From Veillonella parvula DSM 2008 (lineage in GTDB: Bacteria > Bacillota > Negativicutes > Veillonellales > Veillonellaceae), in the NCBI RefSeq assembly GCF_000024945.1, contig NC_013520.1:1450501-1514500 (forward strand): a stretch of 64,000 bases of DNA, written 5' to 3'. How positions within the stretch are numbered: the stretch's first letter is position 1; every line of letters begins with the position of its first letter. Below are positions 8,877 through 18,081 of the stretch, in pieces. Both the position numbers and the translations under genes were made by a program. Below the pieces are notes generated by a model that was given only the letters and a program-made list of their open reading frames with translations, was not told the DNA's origin and searched no databases.

Positions 8877-8905
8877 ATAGTACTCTTGATGAGAAAAATT
8901 GTCAA
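8877..8905 (-). promoter_or_regulatory. Promoter of DUF3793-flavodoxin
   Basis: On the minus strand a perfect -35 TTGACA (8905-8900) is followed after 17 bases by TACTAT (8882-8877), four of six matches to the -10 consensus. Confidence 0.65.
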
Positions 8906-8938
8906 GAATAATTGATATATATTTTCAATAATTATTTA

Positions 8939-9571
8939 TTATTTGGTATGTAATAAACCTTTAACTTTAGGGAATACAACACTATCATTAGCTTCATCAA
9001 CAGCGATTAAATGAGCATTTGGTCCTGTATATTTATCTTCAGAAATACTAATATGTAATATCTCATTATAAGAATTATTATTAGCTACACTTTTATATTT
9101 CAATGTACCTTCATAGGCATTGCCTTGTTTTACTAATGGATTTATTACCGTAAAAGTACCAAGCGCAGGGCTCTCACCCTTGTTAATAGCAGCAACCAAT
9201 GCACCAATTGAGGAAGAATCTGTATTCATATGTTTTGCTTCACTCATACGACCAGATAATTGTTTACCTAATACAACATTAGCATAAACAGCATATCGCA
9301 TTTCGTTTTCTGTTTTAATATTTAATGTATATACATCTGCAGAAGATACACCTGCTTCAAGAAGTACAGATTTAACGTCTTTTTTCCCTTCCCCTGCAAA
9401 TAATGCTTTAGGGTTGTTTTGATACATAGTAACACCTTCAGGCAATTTAACACCTTGATATGTTACAGTTTGACTTCTATTTAAAATGGACTTGATATTT
9501 GCTGCAGAACCAGTAGCTGGCACAGATGCCAACACAGCCGCTGCCGTAGCAAGTAATACTAATTTCTTCAT
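8939..9571 (-). CDS. Secreted protein of unknown function
   Basis: 210 residues starting MKKLVLLATAAAVLASV, a clear Sec signal peptide with probable cleavage after GSA (near residue 24). The mature part is soluble, Cys-free and mixed alpha/beta, with no motif I recognise. It speaks of stress or redox only through its position next to flavodoxin. The start chosen is the ATG at 9571, preceded by GAGG at a suitable distance; upstream in-frame codons would bury the signal peptide. It is not clearly in an operon. Possible lineage-specific periplasmic protein. Confidence 0.7.
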   Translation of the reverse strand: MKKLVLLATAAAVLASVPATGSAANIKSILNRSQTVTYQGVKLPEGVTMYQNNPKALFAGEGKKDVKSVLLEAGVSSADVYTLNIKTENEMRYAVYANVVLGKQLSGRMSEAKHMNTDSSSIGALVAAINKGESPALGTFTVINPLVKQGNAYEGTLKYKSVANNNSYNEILHISISEDKYTGPNAHLIAVDEANDSVVFPKVKGLLHTK

Positions 9572-9696
9572 ATTTTTCCTCATCAAAGCTTTAATATAAT
9601 AAGCTAACAATACAACATCTAGAGATTAAAGCCAAACAATGGCTTAGGCTATTCTAGACATCTATTGTCATTAAAGTATTTATAGTAATAACCCAG

Positions 9697-9734
9697 TGTT
9701 AAAGAACCGCCCACCAAGGAGCGGTTCTTTAACA
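9697..9734 (-). terminator. Terminator after glnS
   Basis: TGTTAAAGAACCGC (9697-9710) and its exact complement GCGGTTCTTTAACA (9721-9734) form a 14-bp stem with a 10-base loop; the T-rich end of the stem replaces a separate U-tract. Confidence 0.75.
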
Positions 9735-9761
9735 TTATAGTAATATAAAATAAGCGTTATA

Positions 9762-11450
9762 TTATTTCTTTTGTGCCTTAGCCCAGCTATCGCGTAAACC
9801 AACAATACGGTTCATTACGATATAATTTGGTGTGCTATCTTTATCAGTTACAAAGTAACCTTGACGCAAGAATTGGAAATGGTCTCCTGGTACAGTATTA
9901 GCAAGACATGCTTCCCCTTTACTATGGAATACTTGTAAGGAGTCATGGTTGAAATCGCCCAAGAAGTCTTTACCATCCGAATCTTCTTTAAGTAAATAAT
10001 CATATAAGCGAGATTCAATATCTACTGCAGTAGATGCTTCAACCCAGTGCAATGTCCCTTTTACCTTACGAGTACAACCGCTACCGCTCTTAGTTTCTGG
10101 ATCATATGTACAGTGTATTTCTGTAATATTGCCATTTTCATCTTTAATAACATCAGTACATGTAATGAAGTATGCACCTTTTAAGCGTACTTCTTTACCT
10201 GGTGCCAAGCGGAAGAATTTCTTAACTGGCTCTTCCATAAAGTCATTGCGTTCAATGTAGATTTCACGACCGAATACAACTTCACGGTTACCCAACTCTT
10301 CATTTTCTGGATTGTTTTCAACTGTGCAAAGTTCAGTTTGACCTTCTGGATAGTTCGTAATAACAACTTTCACAGGATCAATAACTACCATAGGGCGTGT
10401 AGCTTTGAGTTTCAAATCTTCACGGATACAGAACTCAAGCAAAGCAATATCAACAACGCTATCCGCCTTCGCTACACCAATGCGATCACAGAAATCACGA
10501 ATAGATTCCGGTGTATAACCACGACGGCGCAAACCAGAAATAGTAGGCATACGAGGATCATCCCAACCAGCTACAAGGCCTGCCTCAACAAGAGCACGCA
10601 ATTTACGTTTGGACATAACCATTTTAGTTACATTCAAGCGAGCAAACTCAATTTGTTGAGGAATTTCAGTATCATCCCATTCCTCTAACACCCAATCATA
10701 TAATGGCCGGTGAACTTCAAATTCCAATGTACAAATAGAATGCGTAATGCGTTCAATAGCATCTTCGATAGGATGGGCAAAATCATACATAGGGTAAATT
10801 TTCCACTCATTACCCGTATTATGATGCTCTGTATTTACAATACGATAAATAACAGGATCACGCATTACGATATTAGGATGCGCCATGTCGATTTTTGCAC
10901 GCAATACCTTTTCCCCATCTTTATACTTGCCAGCCTTCATTTCTTCGAAGAGTGCCAAGTTTTCTTCTACACTACGATCACGGTATGGACTATTGACACC
11001 AGGAGTAGAGAAATCGCCGCGATTTTGTTTAATTTCATCTGCAGTTTGATCATCTACATAAGCCTTGCCAAGGGTGATTAATTTCTTAGCATACTCATAC
11101 ATTTTGTCAAAATAATCAGATGCATAGCGTGGTTGTTCATTCCAATCAAATCCAAGCCATTTAACGTCTTCCATGATGGAGTTTACATATTCGACATCTT
11201 CTTTTACAGGATTTGTATCATCAAAGCGAAGATTTGTTAAGCCATTGTATTGTTTACCAATACCAAAGTTGAGGCAAATAGATTTAGCATGTCCAATATG
11301 CAAGTAACCATTTGGTTCTGGTGGAAAGCGAGTCAATACACGGCCACCGTATTTGCCAGTTTCGTTATCTTTGTTGATAATAGCTTCAATAAAGTTAACA
11401 GATACAACTTCTTCAGGAGCTACATCTTTTTCAATGTCTTTATGTTCCAA
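9762..11450 (-). CDS. glnS: Glutaminyl-tRNA synthetase
   Basis: Class I aminoacyl-tRNA synthetase charging tRNA-Gln with glutamine. Signatures are [15 protein letters not shown] (HIGH) near the N-terminus and [14 protein letters not shown] (the KMSKS loop). The C-terminal half is the anticodon-binding double beta-barrel. An ATG at 11465 has no Shine-Dalgarno sequence; the ATGGAGG it contains is itself the ribosome site, 8 bases before an in-frame TTG at 11450, which I take as the start (562 residues). A bacterial GlnS makes the GatCAB route unnecessary for tRNA-Gln, though not for tRNA-Asn. Confidence 0.95.
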   Translation of the reverse strand: MEHKDIEKDVAPEEVVSVNFIEAIINKDNETGKYGGRVLTRFPPEPNGYLHIGHAKSICLNFGIGKQYNGLTNLRFDDTNPVKEDVEYVNSIMEDVKWLGFDWNEQPRYASDYFDKMYEYAKKLITLGKAYVDDQTADEIKQNRGDFSTPGVNSPYRDRSVEENLALFEEMKAGKYKDGEKVLRAKIDMAHPNIVMRDPVIYRIVNTEHHNTGNEWKIYPMYDFAHPIEDAIERITHSICTLEFEVHRPLYDWVLEEWDDTEIPQQIEFARLNVTKMVMSKRKLRALVEAGLVAGWDDPRMPTISGLRRRGYTPESIRDFCDRIGVAKADSVVDIALLEFCIREDLKLKATRPMVVIDPVKVVITNYPEGQTELCTVENNPENEELGNREVVFGREIYIERNDFMEEPVKKFFRLAPGKEVRLKGAYFITCTDVIKDENGNITEIHCTYDPETKSGSGCTRKVKGTLHWVEASTAVDIESRLYDYLLKEDSDGKDFLGDFNHDSLQVFHSKGEACLANTVPGDHFQFLRQGYFVTDKDSTPNYIVMNRIVGLRDSWAKAQKK

Positions 11451-11532
11451 CGTTCTTACCTCCATAGGAAAAATATTCTTTTATTTTACCATATTTTGTA
11501 TAAAACCGCATATCTTTTAATGTCTTCCACTT

Positions 11533-12582
11533 TTAGTCGAAATCAGTTAAATCAACGCCAGCCTTTTTAAGCTCTTCTAGTGCAGACTCTACATCCATTT
11601 GAGGTTTCTTATAATTTACTTCTTCATTCACACATGTTTTTAAAGGTTTCTTATGAACGCCAGCAATAATATTGTCTGCTGTCAAAATAGACATATCTAA
11701 ACGAGTTCGATCTGTATAAGAACCAATATGTGGTACAATGAGGCAATTTTCTACATCTAATAATGGATGATCCGCTGGTAATGGTTCTGGATCCGTTACA
11801 TCAAGGGCTGCATAATCAATTTCATCCGTTTTAAGGGCATTGATAAGTGCCTTTGTATCTACTATAGGTCCACGACCAACATTAACAAATAAAGCGGTAT
11901 TCTTCATTTTCTTGAAGAATGCCTCGTCACACATATGATATGTTTCATCTGTCAATGGAGCCATAACGCATACTACATCACTAATGGCTAATAAATCATC
12001 TAACTCCATATAAGTAGTCTTATGAATCTTATCATCCAAACGTTGATTACGATTATGATACACAACAGTCATACCAAACGCACGGGCACGTCGAGAAATG
12101 GATACGCCGATAGCCCCCATGCCAATGATACCAAGAGTGCGACGACTTAAATCAAAACCTTTAATATTAGAAGGTCTTTGAGCCCAACGACCGTCTTTTA
12201 CAAAGTTAGCATTTTCTATAATACGACGACTAGCCGTGGCAATCAACGTAAATGCAAGTTCTGCTACCGTTTCATTGAGAACACCTGGCGTATTGCCATA
12301 AGGAATACCTGCCGCTGTTAGTTCATCAATATTTACATTATCATAACCTACGGCCGCTTGTGCTATAACCTTTAAATTTGGCGCATTCTTTACAAGATCA
12401 CCATCTACATCTAAAGGTCGTACACACCACAAACCATCCGCATCAATGAGCCATTCCTTCAGTACCTCACGAGGCATCACTGTTTTTTCAGTCCATTGGC
12501 GCACATCTACATGCTCTTTTAAATATGCAATCGCATCTTTGCGAACCAGTCCATTTACTACTACTAGAGGTTTCTTTTCCAT
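11533..12582 (-). CDS. 2-hydroxyacid dehydrogenase (D-isomer specific, glycerate dehydrogenase-like)
   Basis: 349-residue NAD(P)-dependent oxidoreductase. The Rossmann glycine motif is GIIGMGAIG (residues 151-159). The catalytic set is visible as GRGPIVD (Arg), DVTDPEPLP (Glu) and PHIGSYT (His). The overall pattern fits D-glycerate/hydroxypyruvate or glyoxylate reductases of D-3-phosphoglycerate dehydrogenase type; there is no ACT domain, so it is not a long SerA. Substrate is not determined. The gap to glnS is 82 bases and no terminator separates them, so they may be co-transcribed. Confidence 0.88.
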   Translation of the reverse strand: MEKKPLVVVNGLVRKDAIAYLKEHVDVRQWTEKTVMPREVLKEWLIDADGLWCVRPLDVDGDLVKNAPNLKVIAQAAVGYDNVNIDELTAAGIPYGNTPGVLNETVAELAFTLIATASRRIIENANFVKDGRWAQRPSNIKGFDLSRRTLGIIGMGAIGVSISRRARAFGMTVVYHNRNQRLDDKIHKTTYMELDDLLAISDVVCVMAPLTDETYHMCDEAFFKKMKNTALFVNVGRGPIVDTKALINALKTDEIDYAALDVTDPEPLPADHPLLDVENCLIVPHIGSYTDRTRLDMSILTADNIIAGVHKKPLKTCVNEEVNYKKPQMDVESALEELKKAGVDLTDFD

Positions 12583-12652
12583 GTATGTCCCTCCCTAAAA
12601 AATTCTATATATTATAATTATATTTTATACTAGAAAGCTAACGTAATACAAC

Positions 12653-12685
12653 AAAAAGGAGTAAGGTCAAAACCTCACTCCTTTT
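12653..12685 (-). terminator. Terminator after mscL
   Basis: AAAAGGAGT-type arms (12654-12666 and 12673-12685) pair with one G-U and run into TTTTTG on the minus strand. Confidence 0.85.
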
Positions 12686-12705
12686 ATGTATAATTTAAAT
12701 TTGAA

Positions 12706-13173
12706 CTAGTTCAAATCTGCAGTACAGTTAGGGCATTTAACTGCATTGATATTGATTTCAGATTTACAGAATTGACATTCTTTCGTTGCAGGTGCTTCTG
12801 CAACTTCCTCTTCTTTCGCAGATTTCATCATTTTAGCCAAACCACGAACCATCAAGAATACAACAAATGCCAAAATCAAGAATTGAATCAAATCAGTAAT
12901 AAATGTACCATATGGCAATACAGATCCAGCTGCACGAGCTGTAGCAATATCAGCACCAGCCATGAATGCATCTTTAGAACCTGTACTCAATGGCAAGTAC
13001 AAATTACTAAAATCAATACCACCTGTGAATACACTGAGAACAGGCATGAATAGGTTGTTTACAACAGAATTAACCAATGCTGTGAAAGCAGCACCAATAA
13101 TCATACCAATAGCTAGGTCCATCATATTGCCTTTGAAAGCAAATGCTTTAAAGTCATTTAAAAAGTCTTTCAT
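12706..13173 (-). CDS. mscL: Large-conductance mechanosensitive channel with C-terminal zinc ribbon
   Basis: 155-residue inner-membrane channel opening under osmotic downshock. The first helix and pore-lining TM1 read FAFKGNMMDLAIGMIIGAAF, followed by the periplasmic loop and TM2 (TFITDLIQFLILAFVVFLMV). Beyond the usual cytoplasmic helix the protein has a CxxC-x10-CxxC tail (Cys 133, 136, 147, 150), a zinc-ribbon signature absent from E. coli MscL. AGGAG lies 7 bases before the ATG at 13173; earlier in-frame ATGs at 13209 and 13179 are worse placed. Monocistronic, with its own terminator. Confidence 0.93.
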   Translation of the reverse strand: MKDFLNDFKAFAFKGNMMDLAIGMIIGAAFTALVNSVVNNLFMPVLSVFTGGIDFSNLYLPLSTGSKDAFMAGADIATARAAGSVLPYGTFITDLIQFLILAFVVFLMVRGLAKMMKSAKEEEVAEAPATKECQFCKSEININAVKCPNCTADLN

Positions 13174-13390
13174 TTTCATACTCCTAGATACGTTTAATTG
13201 AGAATGCATTAATAACAGTACTAATCATAAAATAAAGATAAAAAGATGTCAAGAAATTTCGATGTAGTTTATAAAATTTAGTTAATATAGTTTTTCATAA
13301 TTCTATCTATTATTGTAATAAATCACTTATTATACGTATTTTTTACACCATATTTCCTATGCCTACACTCTAAAATGCTATATTACCTTC

Positions 13391-13430
13391 GAAAAAATAG
13401 AGTCTAACCAAACTTTGGTCAGACTCTATT
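13391..13430 (-). terminator. Terminator after the OLD-family gene
   Basis: A long stem, AATAGAGTCT...ACC paired with GGT...AGACTCTATT, is followed by TTTTTT on the minus strand. Confidence 0.9.
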
Positions 13431-13457
13431 AATTAGAAGTAGTAATGTATTACTCCA

Positions 13458-15125
13458 TTAACCTAAGCCTAGCGAAAGAAGTTTAGCACGCTCTATTACT
13501 GCAATAAATGCAGGTGGTATCATAGAAGCATCTAAAAATTGACTAATACGTCGCCCTACAATTACTCCTTTATTAGCAAAGAACCAAGAGAAGTAATAGA
13601 TATGTAAATCATCCAACTTACGATCCGAAATATTTGGTAAACATCGTTGTACAATTTGGCTTTTAGTAATACCTAATTTAGCATAACCACGCCGCGCCAT
13701 ATCCTTTGTTACCATCGGACGAGCGTCATCAATAATGTCCTTGATGATGGCATCCATTATGGAACGCTTGTGCATCGCAAGCAAATATGATACAAAATCC
13801 ATTTCAAAACAAATTTCCTGTGTGTAAAATATATTGCTATGTGCTTTTGCATATTTTCCCTCTACATCGCGATCATAGAGCGCTACTGTAGGAATAGAGA
13901 ATCTATTAAACAATTTTTGCAATTTACTGATAGAGGACTCGCCCCGAGCATTGATAAGACAGATTCCAAAATAGTCAAAGTCCACGCCTAATTTTTTACC
14001 AAAGCCTGTAAAGCTACCGTACTCAGTCTCTCCTTCTACGATGATAATACACCGAGCGTATAGAGCCTCTTTTGCCTCAGGAAAATGCATAATCAAGTGT
14101 TTCTCTACCTCTTTAGGGAAATTGAAAGTAACTCCACACGCTGCACAGACCATATTATTTTCATCCCGATAAAGCCGAATAATATGACGATAATCGTCAA
14201 CTAGTGCATCCGTACTGTGAGTAACCACAAAGAGCTGTCCTAATAATCCATCTATTTTAAAAATATCTCGCAGCAATGCTAAAAACTCTTCATTTTCATT
14301 AGTTGCAATTTGGCGGTAATAATTGAGCACAGCGCGTTGCAAATAAGGGCTTAAATGTAACTCTGGCTCATCCACACTGATAAAGATTGGTAAAAACTTG
14401 CGACCTTTTCCATCATATACAAGTAAAGCTTCTAGATTTGTAGTCGCACTACTCACCTTCATATAAATTTGAGCTAAAATTTTAAGAGCTACAGCCATTA
14501 TTAAACGCACATTATCAGCAGAATACTTGCGTTCTATAGCAGAAGATGTAGACAACACCTCTATAAGGTGTTGAATATTGAGCATACAATAGGGATCTAA
14601 ATCCTTGCGTAAACTGACAATTTCACGCTGCAAATCATCAGTCGCCATTTCTAATCGAGATACATAAGCTTGTAAGAGATGTCCTAATTCAACATATACA
14701 GCAGAGGGTATAGAAAATAGCTCTTGCTCTGATGTATCGCGATGACACACATATAAGGCATGACGAATCATAGATAACGGCATAGGTTCAATCCCTGCAT
14801 CAGTGACTCTGTATAATCGTGGATATACCTCTTGTACAACTTGTTCAAGTCGTAAACGGTAGGTGGGGCCTTCATCAGCAGTATACATACTTTTATAATT
14901 TAACTCACCCAAAGATATTTCAAAATCAATGCGGATAGGCTTGTTTACATCCGTGAAATCACTTTCAATGAACCCATGACACTCCATGATAATTTCTAAG
15001 AGATCTAGAAAATTAGACTTACCTACCGAATTCTCACCGACAAAATAATTAATATCATTGTGAAAGCTCAACGTTACATCCGCTAAGTTCCTATAGTTTT
15101 CAATATGCATCCATTTTATATACAT
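13458..15125 (-). CDS. OLD-family ATPase with TOPRIM nuclease domain
   Basis: About 555 residues. An N-terminal ABC-type ATPase has Walker A GENSVGKSN (residues 30-38), a Walker B-like ISVDEPELHLS and the H-loop VVTHSTDA. A C-terminal TOPRIM domain shows IIIVEGETEYGSF and ALYDRDVEG. This order matches overcoming-lysogenization-defect nucleases, which act in DNA metabolism or phage defence. Between the two domains sits C-x2-C-x12-H-x3-H (327-347). The start at 15125 follows GGAGG by 4 bases. There is no partner helicase (GajB-like) beside it, so a two-gene Gabija system is not supported. Confidence 0.85.
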   Translation of the reverse strand: MYIKWMHIENYRNLADVTLSFHNDINYFVGENSVGKSNFLDLLEIIMECHGFIESDFTDVNKPIRIDFEISLGELNYKSMYTADEGPTYRLRLEQVVQEVYPRLYRVTDAGIEPMPLSMIRHALYVCHRDTSEQELFSIPSAVYVELGHLLQAYVSRLEMATDDLQREIVSLRKDLDPYCMLNIQHLIEVLSTSSAIERKYSADNVRLIMAVALKILAQIYMKVSSATTNLEALLVYDGKGRKFLPIFISVDEPELHLSPYLQRAVLNYYRQIATNENEEFLALLRDIFKIDGLLGQLFVVTHSTDALVDDYRHIIRLYRDENNMVCAACGVTFNFPKEVEKHLIMHFPEAKEALYARCIIIVEGETEYGSFTGFGKKLGVDFDYFGICLINARGESSISKLQKLFNRFSIPTVALYDRDVEGKYAKAHSNIFYTQEICFEMDFVSYLLAMHKRSIMDAIIKDIIDDARPMVTKDMARRGYAKLGITKSQIVQRCLPNISDRKLDDLHIYYFSWFFANKGVIVGRRISQFLDASMIPPAFIAVIERAKLLSLGLG

Positions 15126-15223
15126 AGCTCCTCCGTCTGTAGCTACTTTCAAAATGAAAAAGCTCTAGTATATTTCATTACAATAAATCACTAACTAATA
15201 CCCCTGTATTTTATCTTTTATGT

Positions 15224-15256
15224 AAAAAGGTGCCAATCACGAATGTAATCAGCACC
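15224..15256 (-). terminator. Terminator after the DMT transporter
   Basis: On the minus strand GGTGCTGATTAC and GTGATTGGCACC pair over 12 bp with G-U pairs, a 4-base loop and TTTTT after it. Confidence 0.8.
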
Positions 15257-15265
15257 CCCACTGTC

Positions 15266-15288
15266 ATATACAGTCTGATACTGTATAT
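15266..15288. repeat. Perfect 9-bp inverted repeat
   Basis: ATATACAGT (15266-15274) and ACTGTATAT (15280-15288) flank 5 bases, just after the DMT transporter stop and before its terminator. It could be a protein-binding site or an mRNA 3'-end hairpin. Confidence 0.4.
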
Positions 15289-15297
15289 ATTCGACAT

Positions 15298-16185
15298 TTA
15301 TTTAATTTTATCCTCTATAACCTTGCCCTCTCTTAATGGACCACTCTGTTCTTTAAGACGCGCCAACATGACAGAGGATATAAACATAGCAATACCAGCT
15401 CCTACTGTTGCTATGGATAAGCTTTCACCAAAGATCAAGAACCCATAGAAGGAACTAATAAATACGCCAACGTATTGCAAGAATTGAGCCACTACAGCAT
15501 TGGTCGTAACAAAGGCGCCAGTCAAGAAAAACTGAGCCACTACACTAATACCACCGATAGCGAAGATAATGAGCCAATCTGTACCTTGAGGCATAACGAG
15601 CTTATCAGTAGTGACGAGGCCCGCAATCATGCCAGTAATCATGAAATAGGCCATGATTTCAAAATTACTATGTTTTCCGCGTTTACTAATAGTTCGTATC
15701 GTCGTATAGGCCGCCGCAGCTAGAGCAGCACCTAAAATTGCTACCAATGCATACCAAGAAAATGATTCATAACTAAAAGGATTTACCATTACTAAGACAG
15801 CAATCAAAATGACTCCAAGCCATTTGCCAGCCCCTTTAGGTATCGATTCCTTCAGAAACAGAGCACTAAAGATAAAAACAAATATTCCTGTCGTCTGAAA
15901 TAGAATTGTTGCATCAGATAATTTTATGTGTACCAATGCTATGAAATTACATACCATACCAAAACCGCCGTATAAGCCACGCATGACGAGGAGCCCCCGA
16001 TCCTCTTTTGAAAAACGGATGCCCTTCACATACATAATAATGAGCACCGCAACAGTCCCAAAGAACCCACGGGCAAAAGCGATCTCCCCAGGTGGAATAT
16101 TTGTCCCTAACAGTTTTACAAATACATTCATCGTACTAAATAAAAGTGCGGATAACAATGCATATATAAGGCCCTTTTTAGCCAT
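15298..16185 (-). CDS. EamA/DMT family transporter
   Basis: 295-residue inner-membrane protein with about ten hydrophobic helices arranged as two EamA repeats (first near LLFSTMNVFVKLLG, second near ALVAILGAALAAAAYTT). Such drug/metabolite transporters export amino acids, purines or other small metabolites; substrate cannot be read from the sequence. AGGAGGGG directly precedes the ATG at 16185. The gene has its own terminator and no obvious operon partner. Confidence 0.85.
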   Translation of the reverse strand: MAKKGLIYALLSALLFSTMNVFVKLLGTNIPPGEIAFARGFFGTVAVLIIMYVKGIRFSKEDRGLLVMRGLYGGFGMVCNFIALVHIKLSDATILFQTTGIFVFIFSALFLKESIPKGAGKWLGVILIAVLVMVNPFSYESFSWYALVAILGAALAAAAYTTIRTISKRGKHSNFEIMAYFMITGMIAGLVTTDKLVMPQGTDWLIIFAIGGISVVAQFFLTGAFVTTNAVVAQFLQYVGVFISSFYGFLIFGESLSIATVGAGIAMFISSVMLARLKEQSGPLREGKVIEDKIK

Positions 16186-16365
16186 AGCCCCTCCTATAAT
16201 TATATTTCTCTATATAATTATAAACCCATATTTCTATAAATAATGAATACATCAATACATACTAACAAAATTCCATATCATATATGATGAATGTTAATTT
16301 AATGAGAAAATGAATTTAATTGGTTAATCAATAAAAAATGATTACTCAATAAAAAACATATAGAT

Positions 16366-16393
16366 ATGCCGCCCTTCTAAGGAAAGGCGGCAT
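16366..16393 (-). terminator. Terminator after thrC
   Basis: ATGCCGCC (16366-16373) and GGCGGCAT (16386-16393) form the GC-rich stem; T-rich sequence follows a few bases later on the minus strand. Confidence 0.75.
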
Positions 16394-16397
16394 TGTA

Positions 16398-17897
16398 TTA
16401 TTTAGAGAATGTATCTACAAAATCTAAGATTTCTTGTTTCATATTCTCTTTGTCGATTGCTTTTGTAAAGCGCAATGGTTTGGATTGTAAGGCTTCCAAT
16501 TGTTTAGGGAAGGCAACACCCGTTACAGCAGAGATATTATCTAAGCTTTCATAAGGAGTCTCGCCCACCTTGATATCCAATGCCTCACAGATTGGTGTAG
16601 GAAATTTAAATGGATGTGCTGTAGATGCAATCACTGTATGACGAGCGCCATCTTCAGGATGCTTCTCCAACTCCTTCATATACGCCCCCATAGCAACTGC
16701 CGTGTGAGGATCCATTACATAACCGTAAGAATTGTATACTTGTTCAATGATTGCTTTCGTTTCTTCATCATCTACATAGGCACCAGCAAAATCAGTCTTA
16801 ACACGTTTGAACTCTTCTTCATTAACAGTTAATTTGCCTGTTGTTTTAAGATCTTTCATCCATCCTACTGTACGTTCGCTATCTTCACCAGAAATATAAT
16901 ATAAGAATCGTTCAAAGTTAGAGGATTCAAGAATATCCATAGATGGAGAAATCGTCGTATAGAATGGGCGGTTCATATCGTAGGTACCGTTTTCAAAGAA
17001 GTCAGTAAGTACGTTATTTTGATTAGATGCACAAATCAATTTGCCGATAGGAATCCCCATTTTTTTAGCATAGTAAGCAGCCAAGATATTACCGAAGTTA
17101 CCTGTTGGAACTACAACGTTGAAAGCTTCGTCTTCATGGATTGCACCTTGTGCAACCAGTTCAGCATAGGCATTTACATAGTAAACTACTTGTGGAGCTA
17201 AACGACCAATATTGATAGAATTCGCACTGGAGAACATAACCCCTTTTTCAGCAACCTCTTCAGCAGTCGCTTTATCAACAAAGAGGCGCTTCAAGAATTG
17301 CTGAGCATCGTCAAAGTTACCATGAATAGCCGTAACATTAACATTCTCCCCTTCTTGTTTTTGCATTTGTTCCGCTTGCATAGGACTAACGCCATCAGTT
17401 GGATAGAATACTTGAATATGAGTTCCCGGTACATCCTTGAAGCCTTCAAGAGCCGCTTTACCAGTATCACCAGAGGTAGCCGTTAAGATAAGAACCTCTT
17501 TTTTCTCACCTTCCGCCTCTTTAGCTGCCACTAACAAATATGGGAATAAGGACAAGGCCATATCTTTGAAAGCTTGTGTGCGGCCATGGAATAGTTCCAA
17601 TACGGAAACCTTTTCCAATAAAGAGTGTAATGGTGCAATATCGCGGGTGCTGAAATTAGCATCGCAGTAAGCAGAATTAATCATTTCATTTAAATGAGCT
17701 TCGGAAAAGCATGGAAACAACTTTGCTAAAACAACGGCTGCTACTTCTTGGTAGTTTTTATCTTTCACATCATTGTAAGTTAAGCAGTTTGTAGGAAATA
17801 AAGATGGTACATATAGGCCACCATCCTCTGCTAAGCCGTGCAACAATGCATATGTTTCATTTACCGCAACGGTACCTCGGGTGCTAGTATAATTCAT
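16398..17897 (-). CDS. thrC: Threonine synthase
   Basis: 499-residue PLP enzyme converting O-phosphohomoserine to threonine in the cytosol. The N-terminal STRGTVAVNETYALLHGLAE and LFHGRTQAFKDMALS with the PLP lysine are typical of the long (fungal/enterobacterial-like) threonine synthase class, and TSGDTGKAALEGF is the phosphate-binding region. An ATG at 17909 is in frame, but GAGG 6 bases before the ATG at 17897 marks the real start. Monocistronic between two terminators; no other thr genes are nearby. Confidence 0.95.
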   Translation of the reverse strand: MNYTSTRGTVAVNETYALLHGLAEDGGLYVPSLFPTNCLTYNDVKDKNYQEVAAVVLAKLFPCFSEAHLNEMINSAYCDANFSTRDIAPLHSLLEKVSVLELFHGRTQAFKDMALSLFPYLLVAAKEAEGEKKEVLILTATSGDTGKAALEGFKDVPGTHIQVFYPTDGVSPMQAEQMQKQEGENVNVTAIHGNFDDAQQFLKRLFVDKATAEEVAEKGVMFSSANSINIGRLAPQVVYYVNAYAELVAQGAIHEDEAFNVVVPTGNFGNILAAYYAKKMGIPIGKLICASNQNNVLTDFFENGTYDMNRPFYTTISPSMDILESSNFERFLYYISGEDSERTVGWMKDLKTTGKLTVNEEEFKRVKTDFAGAYVDDEETKAIIEQVYNSYGYVMDPHTAVAMGAYMKELEKHPEDGARHTVIASTAHPFKFPTPICEALDIKVGETPYESLDNISAVTGVAFPKQLEALQSKPLRFTKAIDKENMKQEILDFVDTFSK

Positions 17898-17957
17898 GGA
17901 ATACCTCATTCATAACTACAATGGATTTTTACGAGTTTAATAGATTTATTATAGCAT

Positions 17958-17981
17958 AAAAGCGCCCACTTGGGGCGCTTT
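17958..17981 (-). terminator. Terminator between Dyp peroxidase and thrC
   Basis: AAAGCGCCC (17959-17967) and GGGCGCTTT (17973-17981) form a perfect 9-bp stem with TTTTATG after it on the minus strand, about 100 bases past the peroxidase stop. Confidence 0.75.
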
Positions 17982-18081
17982 CTATAGAATTATATAATAA
18001 ATTTTTAATCTAGTAAATAAAACCAAATATTACTAACTAATTAAGTGAATATACAGCTTTCCAATATTAATCAGAATTCGG

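Noticed and set aside
10338-11081. Plus-strand frames across glnS
   Set aside because: Shadows of the real gene, low-complexity composition, no start signals.
13458-15125. Gabija (GajA-GajB) phage defence system
   Set aside because: The OLD-like protein stands alone; neighbours are a channel and a transporter, with no UvrD-like helicase.
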